From the NCBI RefSeq assembly GCF_000186865.1, contig NW_008705563.1, positions 1,917,841-1,981,840 of the forward strand: DNA of 64,000 nucleotides, written 5' to 3'. The stretch is from Aureococcus anophagefferens. Lineage: Eukaryota; Sar; Pelagophyceae; Pelagomonadales; Pelagomonadaceae. Shown piece by piece: positions 10,399-19,795 of this stretch. Under the pieces are notes generated by a model. It saw nothing but the letters and a program-made list of their open reading frames with translations. It ran no database searches and was not told the DNA's origin. Numbering within the stretch: the first letter of the stretch is position 1; each line of letters opens with the position of its first letter. The position numbers were made by a program, and so were the translations under genes.

Positions 10399-13300
10399 CT
10401 ACTTAAACCCGAGTTGCCCGAGAATCGCCGCGTCGACGGCGTCGAGCGCCTCGCGGAACGCCGCGGGCCCGACGCGCGCGGACGCGTCCGCGAGGGCCTG
10501 GCGCGCGACGGCCGCGAGGTCGACCTGGGCCCAGTCGTGGCCCACCCGCCACGCAGAGAGCGTGTCCAGCGGGAAGACGAGGGCCGCGTCGTCGTCGTCG
10601 TCCGTGCCGACCTCGGCGACGCCGTCGAGGCCGTCCGCGCGGTCGCCGCGGCCCGAGACGCGCGGAGCGCGCGCAAGGTGCACGGGCGCGGCCGTTGGGT
10701 TTTCTGTCGACGCCGCCGCGAGCCGGAGCGCCTCGTTGACGAGCGTGAGCGTCGCGTCGAGCTGCGATAGGAACAGCCCGTCGCCGAGCGCGGCCAGGCG
10801 CAAAGCGGCGAGCGCGCCCATCTTCGCGCGGTGGACGCGGACGCCGTCGCCCGGCGCCGCCCGCGCGACGTCGTCGACGCTCAGCGCGTCGCCGCGCACG
10901 TGCGCCCGGTCCAAAAAAGCGCGCAGAATGTCCAGCGCCAGGCCCTCGCCCAGCGCGGCGGCGACGGCCGCGGCGTCGCGACAGAGGCAGCGGGCGAGCA
11001 CCGCGAGGTGCTGCGCCCTGACGGCGTCGGGCACGCGCGCCTCGAGGGCGTCCCGCGCGAGGAGCTTGATGGCCTTGAAGTCGTCGCGGCCCAGCGCGGC
11101 CAGCGCGACGGCCGGGCACCAGGCCAGCGACGCCTCGAGGCACTTGTCGACGTCCCGGTTCGCGCGCCAGTTGACCTCGCCCGCCAGCGCCGCCAGCGGC
11201 CCCGCGAGGGCGTCCAAACTCTCCCGCGGGAGCCGCTCGGGCCCGAGGACGCAGTAGGCCTCGACGACCTGGCAGACGTCGACGGCGAGCGCGAGGTCGC
11301 GCGGCGGCGCGACGAGCGCCGGCGCGAGCCGCGCGAGCGCGCTCAGCGACGCGGGCACCGGCGCCTGGCCGTCGAAGCTGCGCACGAGCTCCAGCCAGAG
11401 GCGCAGGCCCGGCCCCGCGCAGCAGAGCTCCGGGTCGCGCGCCGCGTCGCAGAGCGCCGACACGAGCGCCGCCGCGCGGTCGACGACGGCGCCGACGGCG
11501 CCGCCCGCGCGCGCCGCGACGACGCCGACGCGCGCGGCGTCGGCCAGCGCGCCCAGGAGCGACGGCGGCGCGGGCACGTCCGCCGTCGCCTCGGCGTAGA
11601 GCGCCTCGACGTGGCCGAGGAACGCCTCCGCGACGGCGACCGCGACGGCCGGCGTCGCCGACGCGGCGCCCAGCGCGCGCCGCCCGCAGGCCTCGGCGCA
11701 GTGCAGGGCCACCTCGACGTGGTCCGGCAAGGCGAACGTCCGCGCGCGGCCCACGGCGGCGGCGAGCGCCGGCAGCGCCGCGCTCTCCGCGGAGAACGCG
11801 GCGAAGCCGCAGAAGCACCGGACGGTCTCCAGAGCCCCGAGCGCGACGGCCGCGTCGCCCTCCGCCGCGTCGGCGCTCGCCTCGCCGCAGACGAGTGCGA
11901 TGAGCTCCGGCGCGTCGTAGAGCGAAAAGGCCCAGCAGCGCGCGAACCAGTAGAGCCGCCGCCGGACGGCCGCGAGGACGACGCGCGTCGAGAAGTTGAC
12001 GTGGAGCGCCACGGGCGGCGCCAGCGCCGCGTTCCGCAGGCCCCGCAGCAGGCGGGGCAGGGCGCCGCCGATCCACCGGCGCACGCGCTGCGGCGCGTCG
12101 TCGGGCAGCGCGTCCGCGAGCGCGCCCGCGGCGACGCCGCCGGCCCGGAGCCCCGCCTCCGCCCGGGCGAAGAAGCCGCGGAAGTGGGCCAGCTCCTCCT
12201 TGCCCAGGCGCCGCAACGCGTCCGGCGACGACGACACGCGGTCCACGGCGCCGAGGAGCGCCTCCGCGGCCTGCGCGCCCACCGCGCCGTCCAGGACCGC
12301 GGCTTCGAGGCCGGACGGCTGCGGGCTCCGCCGCGACGCGTCCAGCAGGCCCAGCAGCAGCCGCTCCGCCGCGGCGCGCACGCTCCGCGCGCCGTCGCCC
12401 GTGCCCCCGGGCTCGTCGCCGCCGTCGTCGACGTCGCCGCGGTCGAAGCCGCCGTCGTCGTCGCCGTCGAGCCCCCGCGGCCGCGCGTCGTCCGCGTCGT
12501 CCGCGCGGAGCGCGTGCTCCTCGGCGTCGTCCTCCCACTCCGCGAGCTCGTGCACGGACAGCGCCAGCGCGCCGCTCTCGAGGCACCAGCGCGCGAGCCG
12601 CGGGCCGCCCGCGGCGACGAAGCGGCCGCACGCGTCGACGTCGGCGGCCGCGTCCACGGCCGTCCCGCAGAGATCGAGCCGCGCGACGGCGCCCGCCGCC
12701 GTCAGCCGGTCGTGGAGGGGCGTGCGCTCCAGCGCGTCGACGGCGCGCTCGAGGAACGGCGCCGCGAAGCGCGCGAACGCCGCCGCGTCGCGCGCGAACG
12801 CGCGCGCGGGAACGACGACGCACTGGAGCTTCCGCCGCCACCGCGGGTCCGCGGTGCCGTTGCCCTCGCAGGCGAGGACGTCGAGCCGCAGGAAGGCGCC
12901 GTAGCAGGCCTCGGCGCCGCCGTGCTCCGTCGACAGGTCCGCCGCGAGCGCGAGCCGGCTCGCGGTCTTGCACAGCACCGCCGTCGCCTCGAGCGCCTCG
13001 TCGTCGTTCTCGCGGCCGCCGGCGGCGGCCTGGAGCAGCGACGACGCCGCGGTCTCGAGCAAGGCGGCGAGCGGCGGCAGGAGCTCCCGCGACGCCCCGG
13101 CGAAGGCCCGCCGGTCGCCGGGCAGCACCTTGCGCGCGAGCTCTTTCACGACGGCGCCGAGCATCATGAGGCTCTCGCGCGCGAGGCGCCCGCCGGCGGC
13201 GTAGGCCTCCAGGAAGCCCCGCGGCGCCTCGGGCCAGGCCCGGGGCCAGTCCGCCTTGACGACCTTGCGGAGGCAGAGCCGGAGCTGCGCGGCGACGCGG

Positions 13301-13680
13301 CGGTCCTGCTCCTCGAGCGCGCCGCCCCGCTCGCCGGAGCAGAGCCAGGCGCGGCACCGCGCCTTCTCGTCCTCGTCCAGGGGCTCGCCGCGGCCCCGCT
13401 GCGGCCGCCAGCGCTTCGCGGCCACGTTCTTCAGGCAGATGGACGCGAGCAGCCGCGCGGCCGTCGCCGCGCGCGGGCCGTGCGGGCCCGCGGCGTCGTC
13501 GCCGCGCGCGGAGACGATGGACACGAGGGCGTCGACGTAGCCGGGCGACGGGCCGGCCTCGAGGCTCGCGATCTCCCGGTCCGCCTTCTCCCGCGCGGAC
13601 CCGTAGCCCTCGGCGATGAGCACCAGCGAGCCGTGCAGCGCGGAGGCAGCGACGCGCCGCGGCCGCGGCGACGTGGCCAT
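10399..13680 (-). CDS. Importin-beta family receptor, importin-11-like
   Basis: 1093 residues in a single exon, close to the size of importin-11/7-type karyopherins. The N-terminal region has the Ran-binding importin features RLLASICLKNVAAKRW and LDEDEKARCRAWL. Around residue 380 comes LSVHELAEWEDDAEEHALR, which matches the conserved elements of IPO11/IPO7 that precede an acidic loop (here Asp/Gly rich, ~395-430). The remainder is Leu/Ala-rich HEAT-like helices up to the stop. The expected role is Ran-GTP-dependent transport of cargo through the nuclear pore. Assignment to IPO11 rather than IPO7/8 is tentative. No intron was needed. Confidence 0.8.
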   Translation of the reverse strand: MATSPRPRRVAASALHGSLVLIAEGYGSAREKADREIASLEAGPSPGYVDALVSIVSARGDDAAGPHGPRAATAARLLASICLKNVAAKRWRPQRGRGEPLDEDEKARCRAWLCSGERGGALEEQDRRVAAQLRLCLRKVVKADWPRAWPEAPRGFLEAYAAGGRLARESLMMLGAVVKELARKVLPGDRRAFAGASRELLPPLAALLETAASSLLQAAAGGRENDDEALEATAVLCKTASRLALAADLSTEHGGAEACYGAFLRLDVLACEGNGTADPRWRRKLQCVVVPARAFARDAAAFARFAAPFLERAVDALERTPLHDRLTAAGAVARLDLCGTAVDAAADVDACGRFVAAGGPRLARWCLESGALALSVHELAEWEDDAEEHALRADDADDARPRGLDGDDDGGFDRGDVDDGGDEPGGTGDGARSVRAAAERLLLGLLDASRRSPQPSGLEAAVLDGAVGAQAAEALLGAVDRVSSSPDALRRLGKEELAHFRGFFARAEAGLRAGGVAAGALADALPDDAPQRVRRWIGGALPRLLRGLRNAALAPPVALHVNFSTRVVLAAVRRRLYWFARCWAFSLYDAPELIALVCGEASADAAEGDAAVALGALETVRCFCGFAAFSAESAALPALAAAVGRARTFALPDHVEVALHCAEACGRRALGAASATPAVAVAVAEAFLGHVEALYAEATADVPAPPSLLGALADAARVGVVAARAGGAVGAVVDRAAALVSALCDAARDPELCCAGPGLRLWLELVRSFDGQAPVPASLSALARLAPALVAPPRDLALAVDVCQVVEAYCVLGPERLPRESLDALAGPLAALAGEVNWRANRDVDKCLEASLAWCPAVALAALGRDDFKAIKLLARDALEARVPDAVRAQHLAVLARCLCRDAAAVAAALGEGLALDILRAFLDRAHVRGDALSVDDVARAAPGDGVRVHRAKMGALAALRLAALGDGLFLSQLDATLTLVNEALRLAAASTENPTAAPVHLARAPRVSGRGDRADGLDGVAEVGTDDDDDAALVFPLDTLSAWRVGHDWAQVDLAAVARQALADASARVGPAAFREALDAVDAAILGQLGFK

Positions 13681-15428
13681 GCTTTTGCTCGTGTGTGTTT
13701 TTTGAAGCCTTTGGCAGCACGTAAGGATCGGTTTTTGAAGCCTTGAAGCACGTAAGGATCTCAAATCGCTGCGCCCATGCTATTGCCACAGTCCATCGCG
13801 AGCGAGTAGGTGGAGCAGCGTCGGTGCAGAGCACCTTTACCCCTCGCGAAGCCACTGCGATTTTACCCCCGGCCAATGTCCTCGGCTTGTCCCGAGAGCC
13901 GTCGAAGCGCCTCGGAGGCGTGTTTTGCGCCGTGCGCGGCGCCATGTTCCCCGATTCCGTCGCGGAAAAAAACGTAGGAGCGCCGAGCCATGCATCCGAC
14001 GGGCCTCTCCGCGCGGTGGCGCGGCTGGACGACGCGAGCGGAGCGCGAGCGGTCGTGCTCGAGCAGCGACCTTCGGCGGGTGGCGCCGATCGGGTGCGCA
14101 GCTGCGCCATGTCACTCTCCGGCGACAGCTACGCATCGAGGGGTCGGGTATGGTACCACCACGTCCGCGCGGACCGCTGGTCGTCGTCCGCGCGCCCCCG
14201 TTCTCGCGCGTCGGCGCGTCCGCGCCGATGCGCGTAATCGAGCCGAGCGGGTCCGATTCGGAGTCGACACGGGCGTGCCCGTTCNNNNNNNNNNNNNNNN
14301 NNNNNNNNNNNNNNNNNNNNNNNNNNNNNNNNNNNNNNNNNNNNNNNNNNNNNNNNNNNNNNNNNNNNNNNNNNNNNNNNNNNNNNNNNNNNNNNNNNNN
14401 NNNNNNNNNNNNNNNNNNNNNNNNNNNNNNNNNNNNNNNNNNNNNNNNNNNNNNNNNNNNNNNNNNNNNNNNNNNNNNNNNNNNNNNNNNNNNNNNNNNN
14501 NNNNNNNNNNNNNNNNNNNNNNNNNNNNNNNNNNNNNNNNNNNNNNNNNNNNNNNNNNNNNNNNNNNNNNNNNNNNNNNNNNNNNNNNNNNNNNNNNNNN
14601 NNNNNNNNNNNNNNNNNNNNNNNNNNNNNNNNNNNNNTTCGCCGCTTCTCGGCCGAGACGCTTTCGGCAAGTGTCGGGGACCTTGTGGGCGTCGGAGACG
14701 GTGTAGATCGCCGTGCAGGAGCTCTATGATGTCGAACCGCCCGGCGGAACACAGCGACGGTGATCGGTCAACGCGAAACGCTGCGTTTGGCGCCGAAATC
14801 ATTCGTTTTCGGGCTATTTGAGGCCACTTTTGACCAGAACAACCTCTCGCACGCCGATTTCGCAACCCGGGGCGACTCCGACGCCTTCGCCCGCTCGTAA
14901 CGTATGGTCCACGCCTTCGACGACATCCAGACCGCCGCCAGCGGCCACAGGCGCACCGCGGCTCGCGTTTTCGGTCGAAGCGCTTCGGCGCCCGGCGGAC
15001 ATTCGCGAGGCGCCCAAAAATCGGCGCGCGACCAAAGATGCGTCGCACCATCGACTCGCACCATGATGGCGAGCATCCGGTCGCAAGAGCGCCCGAGAAC
15101 TCATCGATTCACCGCCGCATGGCTGGACCGCTGGATTACGGCGTTTTGGGGCCCACGCTGTAGACGCACGCGCGCGTCTTTTCTGGAGCCAAAAAGCTGG
15201 TTACGGACGGCCCATAGGTCACAGACAACAGCGTAACCCGCGCGGGGGCTCACGGGGGCGCACGCGCGGTGCGCGGGCGCCGGCAATCTCTTGCCACAGC
15301 CATGAGGACAAGGGATCCGGGCCGCTTCGCGAGGGGTAACAGGTCTTGCCGTCCCCTCGCGATGTGCCAGCGGTAGGACCCTCTGCAGCGGCTCGCCGAC
15401 GTCGTTGATCGAGCCCCGTCGCGCCGCC
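13681..15428. other. Intergenic region with assembly gap
   Basis: About 1.75 kb between divergent genes (importin start 13680, TFIIH p52 start 15429), including 353 unknown bases. Frames in the flanks (13743-14237, 14768-15104) are Arg/Ser-rich and show no domain. It should hold the promoters of both genes. A GAAGCCTTTGGCAGCACGTAAGGAT / GAAGCCTTGAAGCACGTAAGGAT near-repeat lies at about 13703-13760. Confidence 0.55.
14285..14637. other. Assembly gap (353 N)
   Basis: Run of unknown bases; its non-round length suggests an estimated gap size. Confidence 0.99.
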
Positions 15429-16871
15429 ATGTCGTCCCTGTCGTTGTCCGTGGTGCGCGCCCTCGACGAGCACTCGCTCCTGCTGCTCTACGGCGGCGGC
15501 GAGGGCTCGGGCACGGCGAGCGTCTACTGCGGCAACGAGTGGACCGTGCGCGCCGTCTTCGGCATGCTGCCGCCCGTGGAGCAGCAGATCGTGTTGCGGC
15601 TGGCGACCTGCGGCGCCGGCGGCTGCGCCCTGGGCCTCGCGCGGCGCTGGGTCGCGGCCGACCGCGGCGACGTCTTCGCCGAGGCCGTCGCGACGCTCGA
15701 GGCGCTGCGCTGCGTCGAGCTCGGCGGCGCCGCGGGCGCCGGGGCCGAGCGGCGCCTGTGCCTCGCGCCGGCCTTCCTCCGGAACCTGCGGCGCGCGCTC
15801 GGCGGCGCGACGGCCGAGCCCTGGCGCGCGCGCGAGCCGCTCAAGGCCGACAAGCGGAAGCCGACGGGTGAGCAGCTCGCGCAGTGGACGGTCTGGCGCT
15901 GGACGAACGTGCTGCTCTTCCTCATCGGCACGGATCTCGACGAGTCGGCCGTGCCGCCGCCCTGCGTGCCGCGGTTTTTAGAATCCGCGGGATTGATGGC
16001 GGCCGTCGGCGACGGAGGCGACGTCGAGGTCACGGGCCGCGGCGTCGACTTCCTGCTCAAGGAGCGCCACGAGCAGGTCTGGGCCCTCGTCGACGAGTAC
16101 ATCCGCGCCGCGGGCGACGCCAAGGGCGAGGTCGTCGCGCTCGTGCTCACGCTCGCCTACGCGACGCCCGGCGAGGGCTACGCGATCCACGAGCTCTCGG
16201 AGGCGCAGAAGGCCGCGCTCGACGTCCTCTTCGCGCTCGGCCTCGTCTACCGGCGCAACGCGAGCTCGTCGCGCTTCTACCCGACGACGCTGGGCGTCGA
16301 CGTCGCCTTCGGCGCGCGGCGGTCCGCGGGCGGCGCGCGGGCCGGCGGGGACTTCCGGCGGCCCGTCGACGTCATCGTCCAGACGAACTTCCAGGTCCTC
16401 GCCTACACGGACGCGGGCGTCAACACGTCGACGCTCGTCCTCGCGACGCTGAACCTCTTCGCGGAGCTCACGACGCGGCTCCCGAATTTGGTCGTCGGCA
16501 CGATCTCGCGCGACGCGATCAAGCGCTGCGTCGACCGCGGCATCCGCGTGCCCCAGATCGTCAAGTTCCTCCGGGCCCACGCGCACCCGGCCATGAAGGC
16601 GTCGGGCGTCCCGCAGAACGTCACGGACCAGATGGCGCTCTGGGCCGGCGAGGGCAACCGCGTCGCGTTCACGGACGGCGTCCTCGTCGCGCTCGACTCC
16701 GACGCGCTCTACGACGCGGCCCTCGACGCCGCCCGCGACCTCGACGCCCGCGTCCACTGGAAGAGCGCGCGGAAGCGCTGCCTCTTCGTCGACGCGGACG
16801 CGGAGCCGGACCTCCGGCGGCGCCTCGCGGCCGCGGCCGCGCCGAGGAAGCGCAAGGCGCCCGATAATTGA
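15429..16871 (+). CDS. GTF2H4: TFIIH subunit 4 (p52/Tfb2)
   Basis: 480 residues, matching the family's usual ~460. Landmark segments include LRLATCGAGGCAL, the LLFLIGTDLDESAV stretch, a Gly/Ala-rich loop, then DVIVQTNFQVLAYT, which is the strongly conserved Tfb2 block, and IVKFLRAHAHPAM with a C-terminal wHTH-like segment and KKRK-type tail (PRKRKAPDN). p52 anchors and stimulates the XPB ATPase in TFIIH for transcription initiation and nucleotide excision repair in the nucleus. The start at 15429 gives a natural N-terminus. No introns. Followed by a degenerate tandem repeat rather than another gene. Confidence 0.9.
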   Translation: MSSLSLSVVRALDEHSLLLLYGGGEGSGTASVYCGNEWTVRAVFGMLPPVEQQIVLRLATCGAGGCALGLARRWVAADRGDVFAEAVATLEALRCVELGGAAGAGAERRLCLAPAFLRNLRRALGGATAEPWRAREPLKADKRKPTGEQLAQWTVWRWTNVLLFLIGTDLDESAVPPPCVPRFLESAGLMAAVGDGGDVEVTGRGVDFLLKERHEQVWALVDEYIRAAGDAKGEVVALVLTLAYATPGEGYAIHELSEAQKAALDVLFALGLVYRRNASSSRFYPTTLGVDVAFGARRSAGGARAGGDFRRPVDVIVQTNFQVLAYTDAGVNTSTLVLATLNLFAELTTRLPNLVVGTISRDAIKRCVDRGIRVPQIVKFLRAHAHPAMKASGVPQNVTDQMALWAGEGNRVAFTDGVLVALDSDALYDAALDAARDLDARVHWKSARKRCLFVDADAEPDLRRRLAAAAAPRKRKAPDN

Positions 16872-16904
16872 CCGGTCTTGGGAGAGCTCGGGTTTACAAG
16901 GGGG

Positions 16905-17118
16905 GGGGGGTTCAAGCACCACAGCCCGCGGGTTCCACAGCCCGCGGGTCTTCAGCACAGCCCGGCGGGTTCGTTCACAGCCCGCGGGGGTCGGTTCACA
17001 AGCAGCAGTCATCACAGCCCGGGGGGGGGTCACAAGTGCACAGACTTTTGGGGGGTTCACAGGGGTCGGTTCACAAGCAGCAGTCAGCACAGCCCGGCGG
17101 GTCGCCCGCGCGGGTCGT
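16905..17118. repeat. Degenerate G/C-rich tandem repeat
   Basis: Between two convergent genes. Units centre on CACAGCCCGCGGGTT and GGTCGGTTCACAAGCAGCAG; the latter block recurs at ~16989 and ~17064 followed by TCA(T/G)CACAGCCC. Runs of eight to nine G occur at ~16901 and ~17021. Spacing is irregular and units are imperfect, so this is a decayed minisatellite, not a CRISPR array. Confidence 0.75.
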
Positions 17119-17164
17119 CACAAGCGCGGCCGCCTCCGGCGGCCGCGCGGGGGAAGCCGCGCGT

Positions 17165-19477
17165 TCAGCGCTTCGTCGCCTTGCGGACGCGGCCGCGCTT
17201 CGAGACCGTGACGACGGCCTCGACGGGCTCGGGCTCGGGCTCGGGCGCGGCGCGCTTCTTCGGGGCGGCGCGCTTCTTCGGCGCCGCCTTGGCCTTCGGC
17301 GCCGCCTTGGCCTTGGGCTTGGCCGCGGGCTTCTTCGCGGATGCCTTGGCCTTGGACACCGTCTTCTTCGACGACTTCGCCGGCGCCTTCGCCTTCTTGC
17401 GCGCGGCGGCGCGCTTCGGCGGCGCGACGTCGTCGTCGGCCTCGTCGTCGTCGAGCGGGACCTCCTCCTCGACGTACGTGGGCGCGGGCTTCTTCTTCGG
17501 CGGCGCCTTCTTCACCTTCGGCGGCGCAGGCAGCGCGTCGACGGCCGCGGCGCAGGGCGCGCAGGCCTGCGTGCCCGGCGCGAAGCCCACGGCCGCGCCG
17601 TTGGCCGCGCCGCAGTAGCCCTTGGACGCGTCGAGCCACTGGTAGCGCGCGAGGTCCGCGGAGGCCCAGCTGCCGGAGCAGCGGACGTAGCGCATCTGCA
17701 TCTCGTCGTAGTAGCCGCCGCACTGCCAGCGGCCCGGGCCCGCGGCCTTGGGCTTGCCCTTGCCGCAGACGTCGCAGGGCGCCGGCGCGCCGAACGCCGC
17801 GGCGTCGACGACCTTGGCCACGAGCTCGTCCTTCTTGCCCGTCTTGAACTGCTTGTTCGCGCCGAGCACGTCGCCCAGGGCCTTGCCGTTGCACTTGGCG
17901 TACTTGCCGTAGGCGACGACCTCCGCCGGGTCGCAGCCGACGGCGTCCGCGATGGCCTCCTCGTCCTCGTTCCAGGCGCCGTGGGCGACGACGGACGCCG
18001 CGCCGCGGCCGACGTAGCCGCGGAGCGCCGTCATCTCCTTGAGGCTCTGCGCAAGGTGCACGTCGGGCTTGAGCTCCGCCGCCGTCAGCGGCAGCACGGG
18101 CTGCGCGACGGGCGCGCCCGTGCCCGCGGCGGCGGCGAGGTCCGCGTCCGACGCGAGCAGGGCGAGGCCGTTGCCGCCGAAGCCCGCGGAGAAGGAGCTG
18201 ATCTCCACGGGCTTGACGGCCGCGGCGACGTCGCCGCCCTCGATGCCGAGCTTGAGGTCGTGGAGCGTCATGAGCGTGACGTTCGCCGCGCGCGCCTTGC
18301 TCACCTTGGACATGCCCGGCTCCTTGCCGACGATGAGGATGTCCGTCCGGCCGGAGATGGAGCTCGTGACGCGGCCCCCGAAGGACTCGACCATCGCGCG
18401 GACGCGGTCCTTGCCGAGGTTGAGGCCCGCGCCGCCGCCGACCTCGGGGAAGACGCCCGTCAGGACGCAGGTCTTGCCTACGAGGAACGACAGGGTTGCT
18501 ACGAAATGAAAAGCGGTCGTCGGACGCGGGGTCGCGTGCCGGCCAGGCAGTTGGACGCGACGGAGTCTGCGGGCCGCGGCACGACGAAGTGCTGGCGCCC
18601 CGCGACGACGACGGCGCCCGCCGCGGCCGCGGCCGGCGCCGGCGGCGCGTTCTCCGCGGCGAAGGCCGCCGCGGCGGCGGCGGCGCCCGCGGGCGCCGCG
18701 GGCGGCGGCGCGCGCCGCTTCGTGAGCTTCGCCCAGTGGCCCTTGTCCATGCAGTGGGCCACGAAGGCCGCGCGGTCCTCATCGCTCAGCTCGCCGACGC
18801 CGCAGAGGAGCACCTCGTTGAGCCGCAGGAGCGCCGCCTCGACGAGCGCGGGCGTCGTCAGCGGCGACGCCGGGTCGGGCAGGCCCTCCCAGACGCGGCT
18901 CGGCACGCGCCAGGCCGCGAGGATGTTCCAGCGGCCGTAGGCCCCGGCCTCCATGTTCATGGAGCCGACGCGGACCGCGCCCTTGGGGATGGGCTCGTGC
19001 GTCTTGACGCACGTGGACCGGTCGGACCGGGCCGGTTCGACGCGGTAGAGCGGCACCTCGGCCGCCGCGGCCTCGTAGTAGAAGTCCCAGCTCTTGAAGC
19101 CGCCCTCGGCGGCCTCGGCGGCCTCGAAGGCCGTCGCCTCGCGGTCGAAGTCCGCGCGCGTCTCCTTCTTCGCCGCCGTCGCGAAGGAGCCGACCTTCTT
19201 CTTGTCGTAGTAGCCGCGCAGCACCTCGAACGCGACGTTGACCTCGCGGAACGCCGCGGCCTAAAGACGGAAGATGACGCGCACAGGAAAAAGGGAGGAA
19301 ACGCCGCGCCACACGTCGCCGCCCTTTGTCCGGGTGCGCGACGAGGATCTTCTTGTAGTAGGCCTTCTTGACGAGTTTCCATTCTTCGTCGATGTTGCCG
19401 CAGGCAACGAATGCGCTGCTGCTGTCGACGTCCATGGACTCGAGGCACTTCGCGATGGTCGCGCCGCGCGGCGCCAT
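17165..19477 (-). CDS. DnaJ - PARP-finger-like - BRCT - PADR1 protein
   Basis: Exons 19313-19477, 18540-19260 and 17165-18477 give ~732 residues. The order is: J domain (LVAHPDKG, HPD motif); a region resembling a PARP-type zinc finger (YRVEPARSDRSTCVK, IPKGAVRVGSM, YGRWNILAAW) that lacks most zinc ligands; a BRCT domain (GKTCVLTGVFPEVGG, ESFGGRVTSSISGRTDILI, GMSKVSKA) of the RFC1/PARP type; then a PADR1-like zinc ribbon (CDVCGKGK, WQCGGYYDE, RYVRCSGSW) and a Lys/Ala/Pro-rich basic tail. A nuclear role at DNA breaks is inferred. Intron 18478-18539 needs a GC donor (GCC-G/GC rejoining at AGKTC); intron 19261-19312 uses GT. Near the latter, a run AAAGGG where the paralog has AAGGG changes KGGD to KGRR. 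Confidence 0.8.
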
Positions 19478-19795
19478 GCTGGAGAGCGGCGGTGCGCGCG
19501 CGCTCGAGCGGTGTCCTGCGCGCGCTCGTGCGCGCTGTGCTGGCCGGAGGGGTCGGCGGGTGTCACGACGCGAAGGGCGCGCGCGCAGAGCCAGATGGAC
19601 CGATCTCGATCGACCCGCTCGCGACCCGCCTGTGGACCCCCGGGCGGCCAAGCGCCGCCGGACTCGGAGCGGCTGCGCGCTAGCGCTCGGCCCGGGGCCC
19701 AACCGAGGGCCTTGGACTCTTACTTGCCAGGGGCGAACGGGGGCACAGACACGCGGCGGCGCGAGGGCCGGCCGCGGGGGACACAGCGGCTTCGC
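19478..19795. other. Intergenic between tandem paralogs
   Basis: 318 nt holding the 5' flank of the upstream-transcribed paralog and the 3' flank of the next. No conserved coding or repeat signal seen beyond high GC. Confidence 0.5.

Noticed and set aside
10831..13746. 971-codon open frame on the + strand opposite the importin gene
   Set aside because: Arg/Glu/Ala/Gly low complexity produced by GC-rich codons read antisense; no domain signal, while the opposite strand encodes a coherent karyopherin.
10403..14110. 1235-codon open frame on the - strand overlapping the importin gene in another frame
   Set aside because: Almost entirely Arg/Gly/Ala repeats; a shadow frame of high-GC coding DNA.
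16905..17118. Possible CRISPR-like array of CACAGCCCG units
   Set aside because: Units and spacing are irregular, no unique spacers of constant length, and the genome is nuclear eukaryotic. Best seen as a decayed minisatellite.
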